The notes under the pieces were generated by a model. That model did no database searches and was not told the origin of the DNA. It saw nothing but the letters and a program-made list of their open reading frames with translations. Below, one piece after another: positions 53,304-63,089 of a stretch of DNA of 64,000 nucleotides (position 1 is the first letter of the stretch; every line of letters begins with the position of its first letter). This DNA is from Candidatus Peregrinibacteria bacterium. GTDB taxonomy: Bacteria; Patescibacteriota; Gracilibacteria; UBA1369; GCA-2718715. Where the stretch lies: NCBI GenBank assembly GCA_014240275.1, contig JAAZXH010000016.1:1-64000 (forward strand), given 5' to 3'. Made by a program: the position numbers and the translations under genes.

Positions 53304-54815
53304 TTACTCAGTTGGATCATATTGATCACAACTTGAAATTTTAGTCAAAGGTTGTGCATTCTTTAAAAGAGCCTGACATGGCTTAGCAGCACGAGTAACC
53401 AAGACTTTTTTAGATGCAGATTCGTACCTTTCAACCACAGAATTGATAGCTTCTATACTAGAAGTATCCATGATTTTTCCATATTTCAAATCTATAATCA
53501 CAACTTCTGGGTCGTTTTCAACATCGAAAGAATTTTTAAACTCTAAACTCGATCCAAAAAACAAAACTCCGTTCACTTTATAAATCTTTTCACCCTTAGA
53601 ATTGACAGCTGTTAATACCTTTATTTGCTTACCCTTATCCCAAGCAAAAACTAAAGCCGATACAATCACCCCTATTATGACAGCCGTGGCTAAATCAAAC
53701 ACTATAGTAGCTAAACTTGTTAAAACCACCACCACTATATCGCTTGCAGGAAGCTTTCCTTTATATTTAAACGTTTCCCATTTAAAAGTTGAAACCACTA
53801 CCATAAACATCAACCCAACTAAACTCGCCAAAGGAATGGCATTCACTAATGGAGCTGCAAATAATAAAAATAGTAATAAGCCAAGGCCAGCTATAATACC
53901 AGAAAAACGAGTTCTACCTCCCGACTGGGTATTAATAATAGATTGGCCTACCATAGCATCACCTCCCATACCACCAAACATTCCAACTACTAAGTTACCT
54001 AAACCTTGAGCAAAATATTCTTTATTCATTTTACCACGTGTTCCTGTCATCTCATCTAGTACCCGTAGGGTTAAAGTTGCTTCCGTCAAACCAGCAAGTG
54101 AAGCTGTAACCGCATACGGAAAAATTATTTTAAAATTCTCTAAACTCCAAACAAACTCTGGGATATGAAATTTTGGTAAAGCACCAACCACCGCACCTCC
54201 TGCAAAATCTGCAACAGTTTGTAAATGATAAACTCCCTGAGCGTCAAGTAATACTGCAACCAAAGTCATTAAACCAATACTAACTAAAGCAGACGGGATA
54301 GCCTTGGTTACTCGAGGAAAATAGTGAATAATCAACATGGTTAGCCCAACGAACCCAAGCATAATAGCAAAGTCAAAAACAGGTAGATACACACCTGCTA
54401 CCTTAAAGAGTTCAAACTGAGATTTAAAAATTAAAATTGCCAAACCATTCAAAAAACCAAGTACCACAGGGTAAGGTATAATGCGTGTAAATTTACCCAA
54501 ACGTAAAACCCCACACATAACTTGCATGACTCCCATTAAAAGTACACACGCAAACAAATATTCATTACCATATTGAGCAATCAAAGGAGCAAGAACCACA
54601 GCAATCGCAGCAGTAGAAGAGCTTATCATACCAGGGCGACCGGTAAAAACCGCCGCTACCAAAGCCATAATAATAGCAGTTTGCAAACTCATTAAAGGAG
54701 TTACTCCAGCCACAAAAGCAAAGGCAATCGCCTCTGGAATCAAGGCTAAAGCCACAGTTATACCTGCCAGCAAATCTGCTCTAAAAAATTTTCTACTATT
54801 TTTGAAACACTTCAT
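53304..54815 (-). CDS. SulP-family anion transporter with STAS domain
   Basis: I chose ATG 54815 over the TTG at 54827. The 503-residue protein has the SulP membrane domain (about 14 segments, starting FRADLLAGITVALALIPEAI) and a C-terminal STAS domain (VVIIDLKYGKIMDTSSIEAI at about 440-460). SulP proteins carry sulfate, bicarbonate or dicarboxylates. Bicarbonate or sulfate is plausible; the sequence does not decide. It has its own promoter overlapping the stop of the SDR gene. Confidence 0.9.
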   Translation of the reverse strand: MKCFKNSRKFFRADLLAGITVALALIPEAIAFAFVAGVTPLMSLQTAIIMALVAAVFTGRPGMISSSTAAIAVVLAPLIAQYGNEYLFACVLLMGVMQVMCGVLRLGKFTRIIPYPVVLGFLNGLAILIFKSQFELFKVAGVYLPVFDFAIMLGFVGLTMLIIHYFPRVTKAIPSALVSIGLMTLVAVLLDAQGVYHLQTVADFAGGAVVGALPKFHIPEFVWSLENFKIIFPYAVTASLAGLTEATLTLRVLDEMTGTRGKMNKEYFAQGLGNLVVGMFGGMGGDAMVGQSIINTQSGGRTRFSGIIAGLGLLLFLLFAAPLVNAIPLASLVGLMFMVVVSTFKWETFKYKGKLPASDIVVVVLTSLATIVFDLATAVIIGVIVSALVFAWDKGKQIKVLTAVNSKGEKIYKVNGVLFFGSSLEFKNSFDVENDPEVVIIDLKYGKIMDTSSIEAINSVVERYESASKKVLVTRAAKPCQALLKNAQPLTKISSCDQYDPTE

Positions 54816-54825
54816 TAACTTTTTC

Positions 54826-54849
54826 AAAACTCAAAACATTATGAGTTTT
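54826..54849 (-). promoter_or_regulatory. Hairpin in the SulP leader
   Basis: AAAACTCA and TGAGTTTT can pair in the SulP mRNA leader, ending 10 bases before the ATG. It has no U-tract, so it is not a terminator; it may simply affect translation. Confidence 0.35.
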
Positions 54850-54850
54850 A

Positions 54851-54879
54851 AATATAACAAGCTAAACAAAAGATGTCAA
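54851..54879 (-). promoter_or_regulatory. Promoter of the SulP gene
   Basis: On the minus strand TTGACA (54879-54874), 17-base spacer and TATATT (54856-54851). The -35 box overlaps the TGA stop of the SDR gene. Confidence 0.7.
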
Positions 54880-55589
54880 GAAGAAGCTCCATCATTAATA
54901 TGGGTAGGCTTCAAATGTACAACTGGCATAGCTAAATTATCACCAGAGACGCACTGCATCATAATTGCAAATGCGACATCCTTAAATGAAACAGCTTTTT
55001 GTTCAACCAAATTATCAAACCTAATATTGGGAGGAACCACGCACGTCATTTTAATATTATTAGCAGACAAATGCGGTTGCATAGTTTCTGTAAATCTAAT
55101 CACTGCAGCCTTATCAGCAGAATATATAGGGCAAGAGCCTTCACTCACACCAGAAATAGAACTTACATTTGCTATCACACCCTGCTGCTTCTCGAAAAAA
55201 TGCGGTAACACAGCCTTAGTTGTATATATCACTGAACGATAAGTTGTATGAATTTCTGCATCAATATTTTCCAACAACATGCGAGACAGATCCCACCCTT
55301 CTAAACAGTCTGAGGCATTATTAACAACAACATCTACTGTGCCAAATTGCTCAATAACAAGATCTATTGCTCTCTCACAGGAGTCATAACTTTTCACATC
55401 TAACTCTACACAAACATAAGGTGCCTTGATTGCATCCAACTTAGAAGTCAAGTGGACTAAACTATTTACGTTTCGCGAAGCTAAAACAATTTTAGCTTGA
55501 GCTAGAGCAAACTCTAAAGCCAAAACAGAACCTAAGTTACCACTTGCACCAGTGATTAAAACAACTTTGTTTTTAAAATCAAAAGACAT
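54876..55589 (-). CDS. Short-chain dehydrogenase/reductase
   Basis: A 237-residue NAD(P)-dependent oxidoreductase. The cofactor loop is TGASGNLG (13-20), NNAS lies near 90, the catalytic Ser is in NVSSISG, and YSADK gives the Tyr-x3-Lys pair. Specificity is unknown; the family includes 3-oxoacyl-ACP reductases and sugar or amino-acid dehydrogenases. It ends in TGA. It is upstream of SulP, the ATP-grasp ligase and the MFS pump on the same strand. Confidence 0.88.
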   Translation of the reverse strand: MSFDFKNKVVLITGASGNLGSVLALEFALAQAKIVLASRNVNSLVHLTSKLDAIKAPYVCVELDVKSYDSCERAIDLVIEQFGTVDVVVNNASDCLEGWDLSRMLLENIDAEIHTTYRSVIYTTKAVLPHFFEKQQGVIANVSSISGVSEGSCPIYSADKAAVIRFTETMQPHLSANNIKMTCVVPPNIRFDNLVEQKAVSFKDVAFAIMMQCVSGDNLAMPVVHLKPTHINDGASS

Positions 55590-55638
55590 AGAAAATTATT
55601 TATAATCATATTCTAAATCAAAAAAAACAAAAACAATA

Positions 55639-55666
55639 TTGACAAAATTAAAAAAGAAAGTAAAAT
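55639..55666 (+). promoter_or_regulatory. Promoter of the 55688 gene
   Basis: TTGACA at 55639-55644, 16-base spacer and TAAAAT at 55661-55666, 21 bases before the ATG. Confidence 0.75.
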
Positions 55667-55687
55667 AAAGCCTTATAATAAATTCAA

Positions 55688-56668
55688 ATGAAATTCCCAT
55701 CTGTAAAAAAATTTTTAACCTGTGCTGGATTTTTAGCTTTACAAGCTTGTATGACACCACCTAAATCCAACAAAGCAAAACTTATCGAAGACTGTGGAGA
55801 AATTTGTACTCTTACCAGACACAACATCAACACCATCATTCAACATCCAAAACACAAAAATGGACGCTTACAACTTACCGATACCCTCACTCATTTTGGT
55901 CCAATTAACGCAGATGAAGACATTTTCCCTCACGGATGCCAACGTGAAGCTATTTTAGAACACACCCGCCACGAAGAAGCCTTTGTTGCAGCCGGAAAGT
56001 ATTTAGGTCAACTTAGCCTTGAACAACAACAAGCAGATTTCAAATTTAGCTACCCTGGTATAGGGTCCCACATCGCAGTAATAAGCATGTTTAAAGAAAT
56101 GATCAATATTAATCCAGACATTGAGACTATCCACCTCTTCGCCCCAGAACTTATAGAAGGCTATTACCTACTCGATGCAGTCTTAATCTACCTAAACCAA
56201 ATTCAATACCTTACCGATTACGAGATCGAACGATTTCAACTTGAAGATACAGTCGAAACCTATATGAAATTTAAGCTAGATGGAACTACAATCACAATTC
56301 ATTACCATACAGACCCAAATAGAGAACTTTACATCGAACCAGGAGAACTAGATAACACCGACCTATTGATTCTACACGACCTAGGTCAAAGCGGATCAGT
56401 AGAAGCCGCAAAACAAGCAGTTCTAGAGGTAAAACGTAACGGACTAGGACCACAATTAATGCTTGGACCAAACAAAGCAAGGCAGCTAAAAGAAGCTTAC
56501 CCAGTATGGGAAGAAGTTGAATATCAACCAGAAATTAAGGTGATTAAAGATTTTAAACGTGATTTTCTTTGCCAACATGTTTGTGCAACAGATGCTATAA
56601 AAGGGCAGTTCAAATTGTACCCACCAGATTCAGCTACAATGATGGAAATTCAACCAAATAACAAATAA
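55688..56668 (+). CDS. Lipoprotein of unknown function
   Basis: A 326-residue protein with a lipoprotein signal ending in LALQAC (Cys21). The mature part is alpha/beta with eight or so further cysteines in two clusters (DCGEICTL near the start and CQHVCATD near the end), suggesting disulfides. The middle (SYPGIGSHIAVISMF to the LLILHDLGQSG strand) looks Rossmann-like, but I cannot name a family. It may be a surface enzyme. tRNA-Ala follows on the other strand after only four bases. Confidence 0.6.
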   Translation: MKFPSVKKFLTCAGFLALQACMTPPKSNKAKLIEDCGEICTLTRHNINTIIQHPKHKNGRLQLTDTLTHFGPINADEDIFPHGCQREAILEHTRHEEAFVAAGKYLGQLSLEQQQADFKFSYPGIGSHIAVISMFKEMININPDIETIHLFAPELIEGYYLLDAVLIYLNQIQYLTDYEIERFQLEDTVETYMKFKLDGTTITIHYHTDPNRELYIEPGELDNTDLLILHDLGQSGSVEAAKQAVLEVKRNGLGPQLMLGPNKARQLKEAYPVWEEVEYQPEIKVIKDFKRDFLCQHVCATDAIKGQFKLYPPDSATMMEIQPNNK

Positions 56669-56672
56669 ATTT

Positions 56673-56749
<77 letters not shown>

Positions 56750-56762
56750 AAAATGTAACCAA

Positions 56763-56790
56763 ATTATAAGCCATATCAACAAATATTCAA
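56763..56790 (-). promoter_or_regulatory. Promoter for tRNA-Ala
   Basis: On the minus strand TTGAAT (56790-56785), 16-base spacer and perfect TATAAT (56768-56763), 13 bases before the tRNA. It lies at the edge of the upstream comEC gap. Confidence 0.7.
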
Positions 56791-56796
56791 GTTGAA

Positions 56797-57960
56797 TTAT
56801 TTTAAATTAAAAAACTCCTCCAAAAAACAAAATAAAACCCAAAGCAAAACAAAAACAAATTCCAAAGACCACTCTACCTTAAACAAAATCCACAGAGCGT
56901 CTAATAATTGGTTAAGACAAATCCAAAACAAACCAGACACCACAGGTATCACTGTAAAAAATGAAGCAAACAACAAAGTAAAATCAAAAAAATACAACAA
57001 AGGAATTATTAAAATATTAACCCAAATTCCTAAAAAAGTGACTTCATAGCCTTTCAAGAATAAAAAAACATTCACAAGTGCCATACTACAGAAGCCAATT
57101 TTAATTGCATCCAAAAACTCTAAATTACTGGTGACTTTTAAAAATTTCACAGCCAGCAAAACACCAACAAAAGCTAAAAAAGACAACTGCAAACTAAAGC
57201 TATATAAAATTGCAAAAGGCCACACAGCTGAAAACAACCAAAATAATAACAAGAACAATTGCCAAAAACTGATCTGTGGAAACCTTTTCAATATCAAATA
57301 CACCATAACGGCCCTTGCAATTGGGGGTTCAAAACCAACTTGCACAAAATAAAAAAACAATAAGATACAAATTATCCAACGACTAATATAAAAAGGTATG
57401 TAAGCCAAAAACAGCCCCAAAAACTCTACCAAAAAAGCAATATTCTGACCAGAAGCTACTACCAAATGAGTTACCTGAGTTCTTAAAAAAACTTCCATTT
57501 GCTGGTTTTCAAACACCAAATCATTTCCTAGCAACATTCCAAAAAAAAGCTGTAAATTATCAAAATCCAAATTCTTAAAAAACACAGTCTGCAAATCCAA
57601 ATTAAAACTTAACCAAGGCTTAAAATGCCAATCTAGACCAACTAGAGAAACCTTTCCAAATTGATTAATCGCGCGCCTAGACAAACAATAGTTTTCCTCT
57701 AAGCATGGAAAAAAATTAAATTTAGCTTGTATGACATTAAACCAGTCAAGTTCTAAATCATCATGCAATTGGACTCTACCAAAAGCTATAACTGGATCCA
57801 AAACTAAAACACACAAATTCACTGAGCGTTTATGCAAAAATTTTTTTGGCAATTCACAAACCATTCCAATCCCATCGAACTGATCAGTAATAGACTCCCA
57901 AGCCTCTAAATTTGCCTGTCCATTTAAAATAAATAACAAAAACCATATAATCCATTTCAT
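56797..57960 (-). CDS. comEC: ComEC/Rec2-type DNA uptake channel, lacking the C-terminal hydrolase domain
   Basis: I chose ATG 57960 over the upstream TTG at 57978. The 387-residue protein has an N-terminal signal/membrane helix, an exterior OB-like region to about 145, and a competence domain with about seven helices. The core motifs THLVVASGQNIAFLVEF and FEPPIARAVMVYLIL match the ComEC HLxxISGxHxxxL and PPxxRAxxM patterns. The metallo-beta-lactamase domain common in ComEC is missing, as in many short forms. It would move single-stranded DNA through the cytoplasmic membrane, fitting the pilin genes in the window. Confidence 0.85.
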   Translation of the reverse strand: MKWIIWFLLFILNGQANLEAWESITDQFDGIGMVCELPKKFLHKRSVNLCVLVLDPVIAFGRVQLHDDLELDWFNVIQAKFNFFPCLEENYCLSRRAINQFGKVSLVGLDWHFKPWLSFNLDLQTVFFKNLDFDNLQLFFGMLLGNDLVFENQQMEVFLRTQVTHLVVASGQNIAFLVEFLGLFLAYIPFYISRWIICILLFFYFVQVGFEPPIARAVMVYLILKRFPQISFWQLFLLLFWLFSAVWPFAILYSFSLQLSFLAFVGVLLAVKFLKVTSNLEFLDAIKIGFCSMALVNVFLFLKGYEVTFLGIWVNILIIPLLYFFDFTLLFASFFTVIPVVSGLFWICLNQLLDALWILFKVEWSLEFVFVLLWVLFCFLEEFFNLK

Positions 57961-58000
57961 AAGACAATCATAACGCAATCAAAATTTAACTTTCTAAACT

Positions 58001-58028
58001 TTGCAATTTACAAAATTTATAGTAAAGT
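58001..58028 (+). promoter_or_regulatory. Promoter of the LCP-dacA-mraY operon
   Basis: TTGCAA at 58001-58006, 16-base spacer and TAAAGT at 58023-58028, 18 bases before the ATG at 58047. Confidence 0.55.
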
Positions 58029-58046
58029 AAATAAGTAAAAGCGACC

Positions 58047-59498
58047 ATGAAATTCAAATTACATTTAGTCAAAAAACAACCATTCTTTAAAAACCCAAAA
58101 GTATATATTTATACTATTTTATCAATAGCTGTAATAACTATTGGATTATTAGCAACTTCTATGCTGGGTCCTCAATATAATCCAGTAGAAAAATTTTTAA
58201 TCAGCAAACTTCCAGACAATCTCGAAAAAGACGAACACGGATTTATAAACTTTCTAATAGCAGGTTCTGGTGGAGCAGACCACATTGGTGGCGAACTCAC
58301 CGATGCAATTTTAGTAGCGTCTTTTAACCCAAAAGTAAAAAACGTAGTCATGATGTCTCTTCCAAGAGACCTCTACGTAAAAAGCCCTAAAATAATTTCC
58401 CAAAGAATTAACAGTATTTACGAAAATCACTATCGGAAACTAGGCACACAAGAAGCTATGCAGATCCTCACTGAAACCGCTTCACAAATAGTAGGATTCG
58501 AAATCCCCTACTACATTAAAATTAATTTTAACTTTCTTCAAGAATTAATTGACGAACTAGGAGGAATTGAAATCTACAACCCAGAATTGCTATACGATCC
58601 ATATTATCCAGGCCCAAACTATAGCTTCCAAACATTTAAACTAGCCAAAGGTCTGCAAACAATCGATGGTGCAACTGCCTTAAAATATGCTCGATCACGT
58701 AAAACCTCATCAGACTTTGCCCGCTCAAAACGCCAACAAGAAATCATTTTAGCTACCAAAAACCAAGCACTTAAGGCACAAATCTTAACAAACCCCGCCA
58801 AACTTAAAAAAGTCCTAAAAATTGTAGAAAAAAACCTAAATACCAACCTCACAATTGATAATCTAATTACTTTAGGACTCAAAGCCAAAGGTCTTAGCCA
58901 ACAAGACATGCGGAACTTAGTACTAACCAATGACTTTTCAAGAGTTGGAGGGTTCCTATATACCCCACCCCGAGAACAATACAATAACGCTTACGTACTT
59001 AAATCTGCAGACGAAACCTACAGCCAAATTCACTTATATTTCTTAATCAACAAAATCTACTTTCACACTATGCAATATTTAGGTGAAATCGAAATTCAAA
59101 ACGGAACCTATACCAGTGGGCTAGCAGGCAAACTCCAGCAAGTACTCAAACGCTTTGGTATTGCATCATCTACTGCTAACGCAGAAAAAAGACCAGTCCA
59201 AAACACCACTTTAAAACATTATGATCTAGTTGGATCAGACACTTTAACAGTCTTAAAAAGCATCTTAAATATTGAAGACATACAAGAAATCAAACCAGAA
59301 GATCCAGAACTAGGAATAAAAACTCAAATTATCTTAGGCAAAGACTTTGAAAACAAAATCCAAGAATTAGACTCTTTCGTGAATTTCTATGATATTATAT
59401 TCCAAGCTGAAAAATACATTCCACAAACCGCAACTGGTTCAGATCCAAACTCTAATCTAGGAGCAGCAAATCAAGAGGAATCTAATATAGAAAACTAA
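58047..59498 (+). CDS. LytR-CpsA-Psr family wall-polymer ligase
   Basis: A 483-residue protein with one N-terminal membrane helix (about 20-40), the LCP domain (about 65-245: GGELTDAILVAS, MMSLPRDLYV, RINSIYENH, LKYARSRKTSSDFARSKRQQ) and a C-terminal LytR_C domain (about 345-435). LCP enzymes join teichoic acid, capsule or other polymers to peptidoglycan from lipid-linked donors. The conserved Arg residues of the pyrophosphate-binding groove are in place. It shares its last base with the start of the carboxypeptidase gene (TAATG). Confidence 0.92.
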   Translation: MKFKLHLVKKQPFFKNPKVYIYTILSIAVITIGLLATSMLGPQYNPVEKFLISKLPDNLEKDEHGFINFLIAGSGGADHIGGELTDAILVASFNPKVKNVVMMSLPRDLYVKSPKIISQRINSIYENHYRKLGTQEAMQILTETASQIVGFEIPYYIKINFNFLQELIDELGGIEIYNPELLYDPYYPGPNYSFQTFKLAKGLQTIDGATALKYARSRKTSSDFARSKRQQEIILATKNQALKAQILTNPAKLKKVLKIVEKNLNTNLTIDNLITLGLKAKGLSQQDMRNLVLTNDFSRVGGFLYTPPREQYNNAYVLKSADETYSQIHLYFLINKIYFHTMQYLGEIEIQNGTYTSGLAGKLQQVLKRFGIASSTANAEKRPVQNTTLKHYDLVGSDTLTVLKSILNIEDIQEIKPEDPELGIKTQIILGKDFENKIQELDSFVNFYDIIFQAEKYIPQTATGSDPNSNLGAANQEESNIEN

Positions 59499-60271
59499 TG
59501 ATAGAATACCTAATTTTAGCTCAACTCAAACTTCAAAGCCCGCAGCTAAAACCTATCCAAAGCGTACCAATTGTTAGCGCAAAATCAGCACTTGTATATG
59601 ATATGCCTAGCCAAAATATAGTCTATCAAAAAAACATTCACGACAAAGTCCCAATAGCCAGTCTTACCAAACTCATGACAGCCTACATTATTATGCAAGA
59701 ACATCAACTTTCCGAAGTTGTAAAAATCTCTAAAGTTGCAAGCCAAACCGCAGGATCAAGCATGAACCTAGCTCACTACGACCAATTAACTATCAAACAA
59801 CTACTAGAGGGTCTATTAATCAACTCTGGGAACGACGCAGCCGTAGCACTCGCAATTCACAACAGTAAGAATGTTCCACAGTTTGTTCAAAAAATGAACC
59901 TCTATGCCAAAATGCTAGAATTAAACTCTACCAGCTTTCAAAACCCAATGGGCTTCGACCACCCACTTAACTACTCTACCGCCGCAGACTTACTTAAGCT
60001 GAGCCAACTATGTTTTGCAAACGATACAATTAAAGAAATAAGTCAAACCAAAACACTTACAATCCGATCTAAATTAGGTAAGATTTATAAGCTTTTAAAC
60101 ACTAATTCAGAATTACAAAACTACCTCAAAGTAACAGGACTTAAAACCGGAAAGACACCACAAGCTCAAGAATGCTTTATAGGAACCAATCAAAATCAAC
60201 AAATTTCTATTGTACTTAATTCTAAAAATCGTTTTTTAGACACTAAAAACCTCCTAGACTGGAGTAAATAA
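59498..60271 (+). CDS. dacA: D-alanyl-D-alanine carboxypeptidase (S11 family)
   Basis: A 257-residue penicillin-binding-protein-5-type enzyme that trims the terminal D-Ala of peptidoglycan stem peptides. The three active-site motifs are seen: SLTK (55-58), SGN (110-112) and KTG (216-218). It lacks the C-terminal beta domain and has only a weak N-terminal hydrophobic stretch (MIEYLILAQL), so export depends on a poor signal or an unseen start. It lies between the LCP ligase and mraY in one operon. Confidence 0.9.
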   Translation: MIEYLILAQLKLQSPQLKPIQSVPIVSAKSALVYDMPSQNIVYQKNIHDKVPIASLTKLMTAYIIMQEHQLSEVVKISKVASQTAGSSMNLAHYDQLTIKQLLEGLLINSGNDAAVALAIHNSKNVPQFVQKMNLYAKMLELNSTSFQNPMGFDHPLNYSTAADLLKLSQLCFANDTIKEISQTKTLTIRSKLGKIYKLLNTNSELQNYLKVTGLKTGKTPQAQECFIGTNQNQQISIVLNSKNRFLDTKNLLDWSK

Positions 60272-60286
60272 ATTAACTTTATAAAA

Positions 60287-61333
60287 ATGAGCCAATTATA
60301 CGAAGATCTGATTCTAATATTATCTTGTTCCTTTTTAAGCTTTATCATTGCATACAGCATTAGCCCATTCTTCATCAAACTTATTAAAAAAATGAAGATT
60401 CAACAACAAATCAAACAAGAAAGCATGGACGGATCAAAAACACCTCTGTTTCACGCCCTACACAAGAAAAAAACCGGTACCCCAACCATGGGAGGAATTG
60501 TAATTTGGTTATCAGTATTCGTAGTATGCCTAATCTCAATTTTATCCAGCTACCTAGGCTTTACAACCTTTAACCTTATCAACCAACGAGAAACCTACCT
60601 CCCACTCTTTACTCTAACTAGCTTTGGAATTCTCGGAATGATAGACGACTATTTGAATGTCAAAGGAATAGGCAAAACCAAAGGGCTAGCAGCTAAAACC
60701 AAACTCATCTGGATGACTCTACTTTCTTTACTAGGAGCCTATTGGTTCCACTATAAACTTGGATATGACAGTATCAGCATTTTCAATCAGCAATACTTCA
60801 TAGGAATTTTCTACTTTCCATTATTCATATTCTTATTAACAGCAACATCCAACGCAGTCAACATTACAGATGGCTTAGACGGTCTAGCCAGCGGACTTTC
60901 AATTATCACATACATAGCACTCGGAATTATCGCTTATACATACGGCCTGCATATTTTAGCAACCTTTTGTGCAACAATAGTCGGAGCTACAGCAGCATTT
61001 TTATGGAACAATATCCCCCCCGCCAAGTATTTTATGGGTGATACCGGCTCATTAGCTCTAGGAGGAACTATGGCTGTCATAGCCTGCCTCACAGACACAA
61101 TTTTAGTGTTACCTTTTTTAACAGCTGTATTCATTGCCGAAACTCTTTCAGTTATTATCCAACTCACATCAAAAAAACTTTTCAAACGCAAAGTCTTTTA
61201 TATCGCTCCAATCCACCACCACTACGAACATATTGGCTGGCCAGAATACAAAGTAACCATGAGATTTTGGCTCATAGGTGGGTTTTTTAGCACTCTAGGA
61301 ATTATCCTTTACCTTGGTGACATACTTCACTAA
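60287..61333 (+). CDS. mraY: Phospho-N-acetylmuramoyl-pentapeptide transferase
   Basis: A 348-residue, ten-helix membrane enzyme that moves phospho-MurNAc-pentapeptide to undecaprenyl phosphate, giving lipid I. Motifs: KKKTGTPTMGGI, GMIDDYLNVKG with the paired Asp, NITDGLDGLASG, FMGDTGSLALGG and IAPIHHHYEHIGWPE. Normal length. With dacA and LCP it forms a peptidoglycan-building operon, consistent with a walled cell. The end overlaps the FecR-like gene by four bases. Confidence 0.96.
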   Translation: MSQLYEDLILILSCSFLSFIIAYSISPFFIKLIKKMKIQQQIKQESMDGSKTPLFHALHKKKTGTPTMGGIVIWLSVFVVCLISILSSYLGFTTFNLINQRETYLPLFTLTSFGILGMIDDYLNVKGIGKTKGLAAKTKLIWMTLLSLLGAYWFHYKLGYDSISIFNQQYFIGIFYFPLFIFLLTATSNAVNITDGLDGLASGLSIITYIALGIIAYTYGLHILATFCATIVGATAAFLWNNIPPAKYFMGDTGSLALGGTMAVIACLTDTILVLPFLTAVFIAETLSVIIQLTSKKLFKRKVFYIAPIHHHYEHIGWPEYKVTMRFWLIGGFFSTLGIILYLGDILH

Positions 61334-63045
61334 TTTTGAAGATCATTAGACAAATCTAAGTCTAAGTTTTCTTTAACAACGGATCTTTCCGGGCTAATTT
61401 TGGTACGAGTACCAACTGTATTAATTTCAGATTCCGGTTTTACAAACTTATAAGTATCTGCCAAATTATCAACACTAGACTCTAAAGTTTCTTTAACTTC
61501 TTCAATTTCTTCTAATACCTCAATATCATCCTGATCTTTAGCTAAATCGTCTAATAAATCTACATTTTCTTGGGCTACATCAATTAATTGTTGAGTTTCT
61601 AATTCTGACTCAAAATCATGTTCTTGCTCTCCAAGTTCATCTATAACCCCACCTTCATCTAGAGGTGCCTCCTGGATTAAATCTTCATCAAGCACTTCCT
61701 TTAACTCTCCAATTACTTCAGTATCTATACTTTTTTCTTCTTGAATCCTTAAATCCAATAAAAATTGCTGAGCAACTTGCATTTGAGTTAATTTTTTACC
61801 CTTTTTATCTGAAGCTACTAAGGCTTTACCTAAATTTGTTTTAGCTTCAATTAATGAACCATCTTGCAAAGATAAGTATTCAACTAAATCTCTTTGTTGA
61901 TTTAATTCATTTTCCAACACCTTTTGCAAAGTATCTATTTCTTGAAAGTCTTCTAACTTCTTCGGCTTAATTTCATTAGCATCCAACACAAGTTCATATA
62001 TTTCTTGAGTTACATCCGTAACATCTTTATTAACTACCTGAGCATCCAAAACTGCAACCTTCTTAGAAAGCTTAGAACGCTTTTTATTAATTTTATTCAC
62101 CCTATCAAGCAAACTTTCAACTTCTGGCAAAGAAGCCTCATCAGACAAATTCTCTAGTTCTAAATCTAAACTTGTATTATATTCAGCCAACAAAACCTTA
62201 GGTGATAAAGTTTTATCCGCACTTAAATTTTCAGCTATCCAATTATTAGAGGCAGTTAAATCACTCATATCAGGAATACCATTTTCTGATTTCAATATTT
62301 GTCCAGCCAATAATGTTTCCAAAGGACCAGCCACAGTTTTAACATCAACCCTGTTTTTTAAAACAGACAATCGTACTTGCTGATCAAAATCTACATTAAC
62401 TAATGAATTTTTTTCTAAAGGTAAATTAAACTCAGCCACAGCTACATTTAAACGCATTAGTGAAGTATGAATTTCATGAGTATTCACCCAAACATTACCA
62501 GACTGTACATCTAATTGTACTTTTGGATTCTCATAAAAATCTCCAACTTCAGTAAACTTTACATCAGATCCGCCTTTAGCCCTTATAATGCCAATTGAAG
62601 GCAAATAAAATTCCGCAAAACTACCTTCTCCTAAAACAACTCTATCACCTTCTAATAATTTTTGTTCATTTTCAATTTGAAAAAACTCAGACCCTCTCTG
62701 TACTTCAACCAAACCTGACACCTGAGAAACTTGCACGTAAAAAGCAGCCATAGACACAGTTGGTGGTATCATCAAAAATGATAACATTGGAACAGTCAAA
62801 AAGACAAAAACAGCCATAGCTACAGCTCTTTTAAATACAAAGGTACGCGCGGACTGATGGAATAAAATATGTAAAAACTGCAACTTACGTTTTAATAGAA
62901 ATTTACGGAAAAAACCAAAACGAATCTTACTAAAAACAGATTGAATTTCAATATGCTTGAAAACTCGACTTTTCAAAGCGTTTTTATTTTTAAGACTAAC
63001 CTCTTGGTCAATCATACATTGTATTTTTGAAATAAAATCCTCCAT
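61330..63045 (-). CDS. FecR-like membrane protein, probable anti-sigma partner
   Basis: A 571-residue protein. The cytoplasmic N-terminus (1-70) precedes one membrane helix (about 72-95, AVAMAVFVFLTVPMLSFLMI), then a FecR-type beta domain (about 103-260: VSGLVEVQRGSEFFQI, LLEGDRVVLGEGSFAEF) and a long acidic helical tail (300-570). FecR domains relay exterior signals to a sigma factor. It lies 44 bases downstream of the ECF sigma gene in the same operon, the usual place for an anti-sigma or regulator. The long acidic tail is unusual. Confidence 0.78.
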   Translation of the reverse strand: MEDFISKIQCMIDQEVSLKNKNALKSRVFKHIEIQSVFSKIRFGFFRKFLLKRKLQFLHILFHQSARTFVFKRAVAMAVFVFLTVPMLSFLMIPPTVSMAAFYVQVSQVSGLVEVQRGSEFFQIENEQKLLEGDRVVLGEGSFAEFYLPSIGIIRAKGGSDVKFTEVGDFYENPKVQLDVQSGNVWVNTHEIHTSLMRLNVAVAEFNLPLEKNSLVNVDFDQQVRLSVLKNRVDVKTVAGPLETLLAGQILKSENGIPDMSDLTASNNWIAENLSADKTLSPKVLLAEYNTSLDLELENLSDEASLPEVESLLDRVNKINKKRSKLSKKVAVLDAQVVNKDVTDVTQEIYELVLDANEIKPKKLEDFQEIDTLQKVLENELNQQRDLVEYLSLQDGSLIEAKTNLGKALVASDKKGKKLTQMQVAQQFLLDLRIQEEKSIDTEVIGELKEVLDEDLIQEAPLDEGGVIDELGEQEHDFESELETQQLIDVAQENVDLLDDLAKDQDDIEVLEEIEEVKETLESSVDNLADTYKFVKPESEINTVGTRTKISPERSVVKENLDLDLSNDLQN

Positions 63046-63089
63046 AAAGCTATATTAGCAACCAATTATACGAAAAAGTAAATACTTTG

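Noticed and set aside
54802..55242. Plus-strand open frame of 146 codons opposite the SDR gene
   Set aside because: The minus-strand SDR has all catalytic motifs; the plus frame is its shadow.
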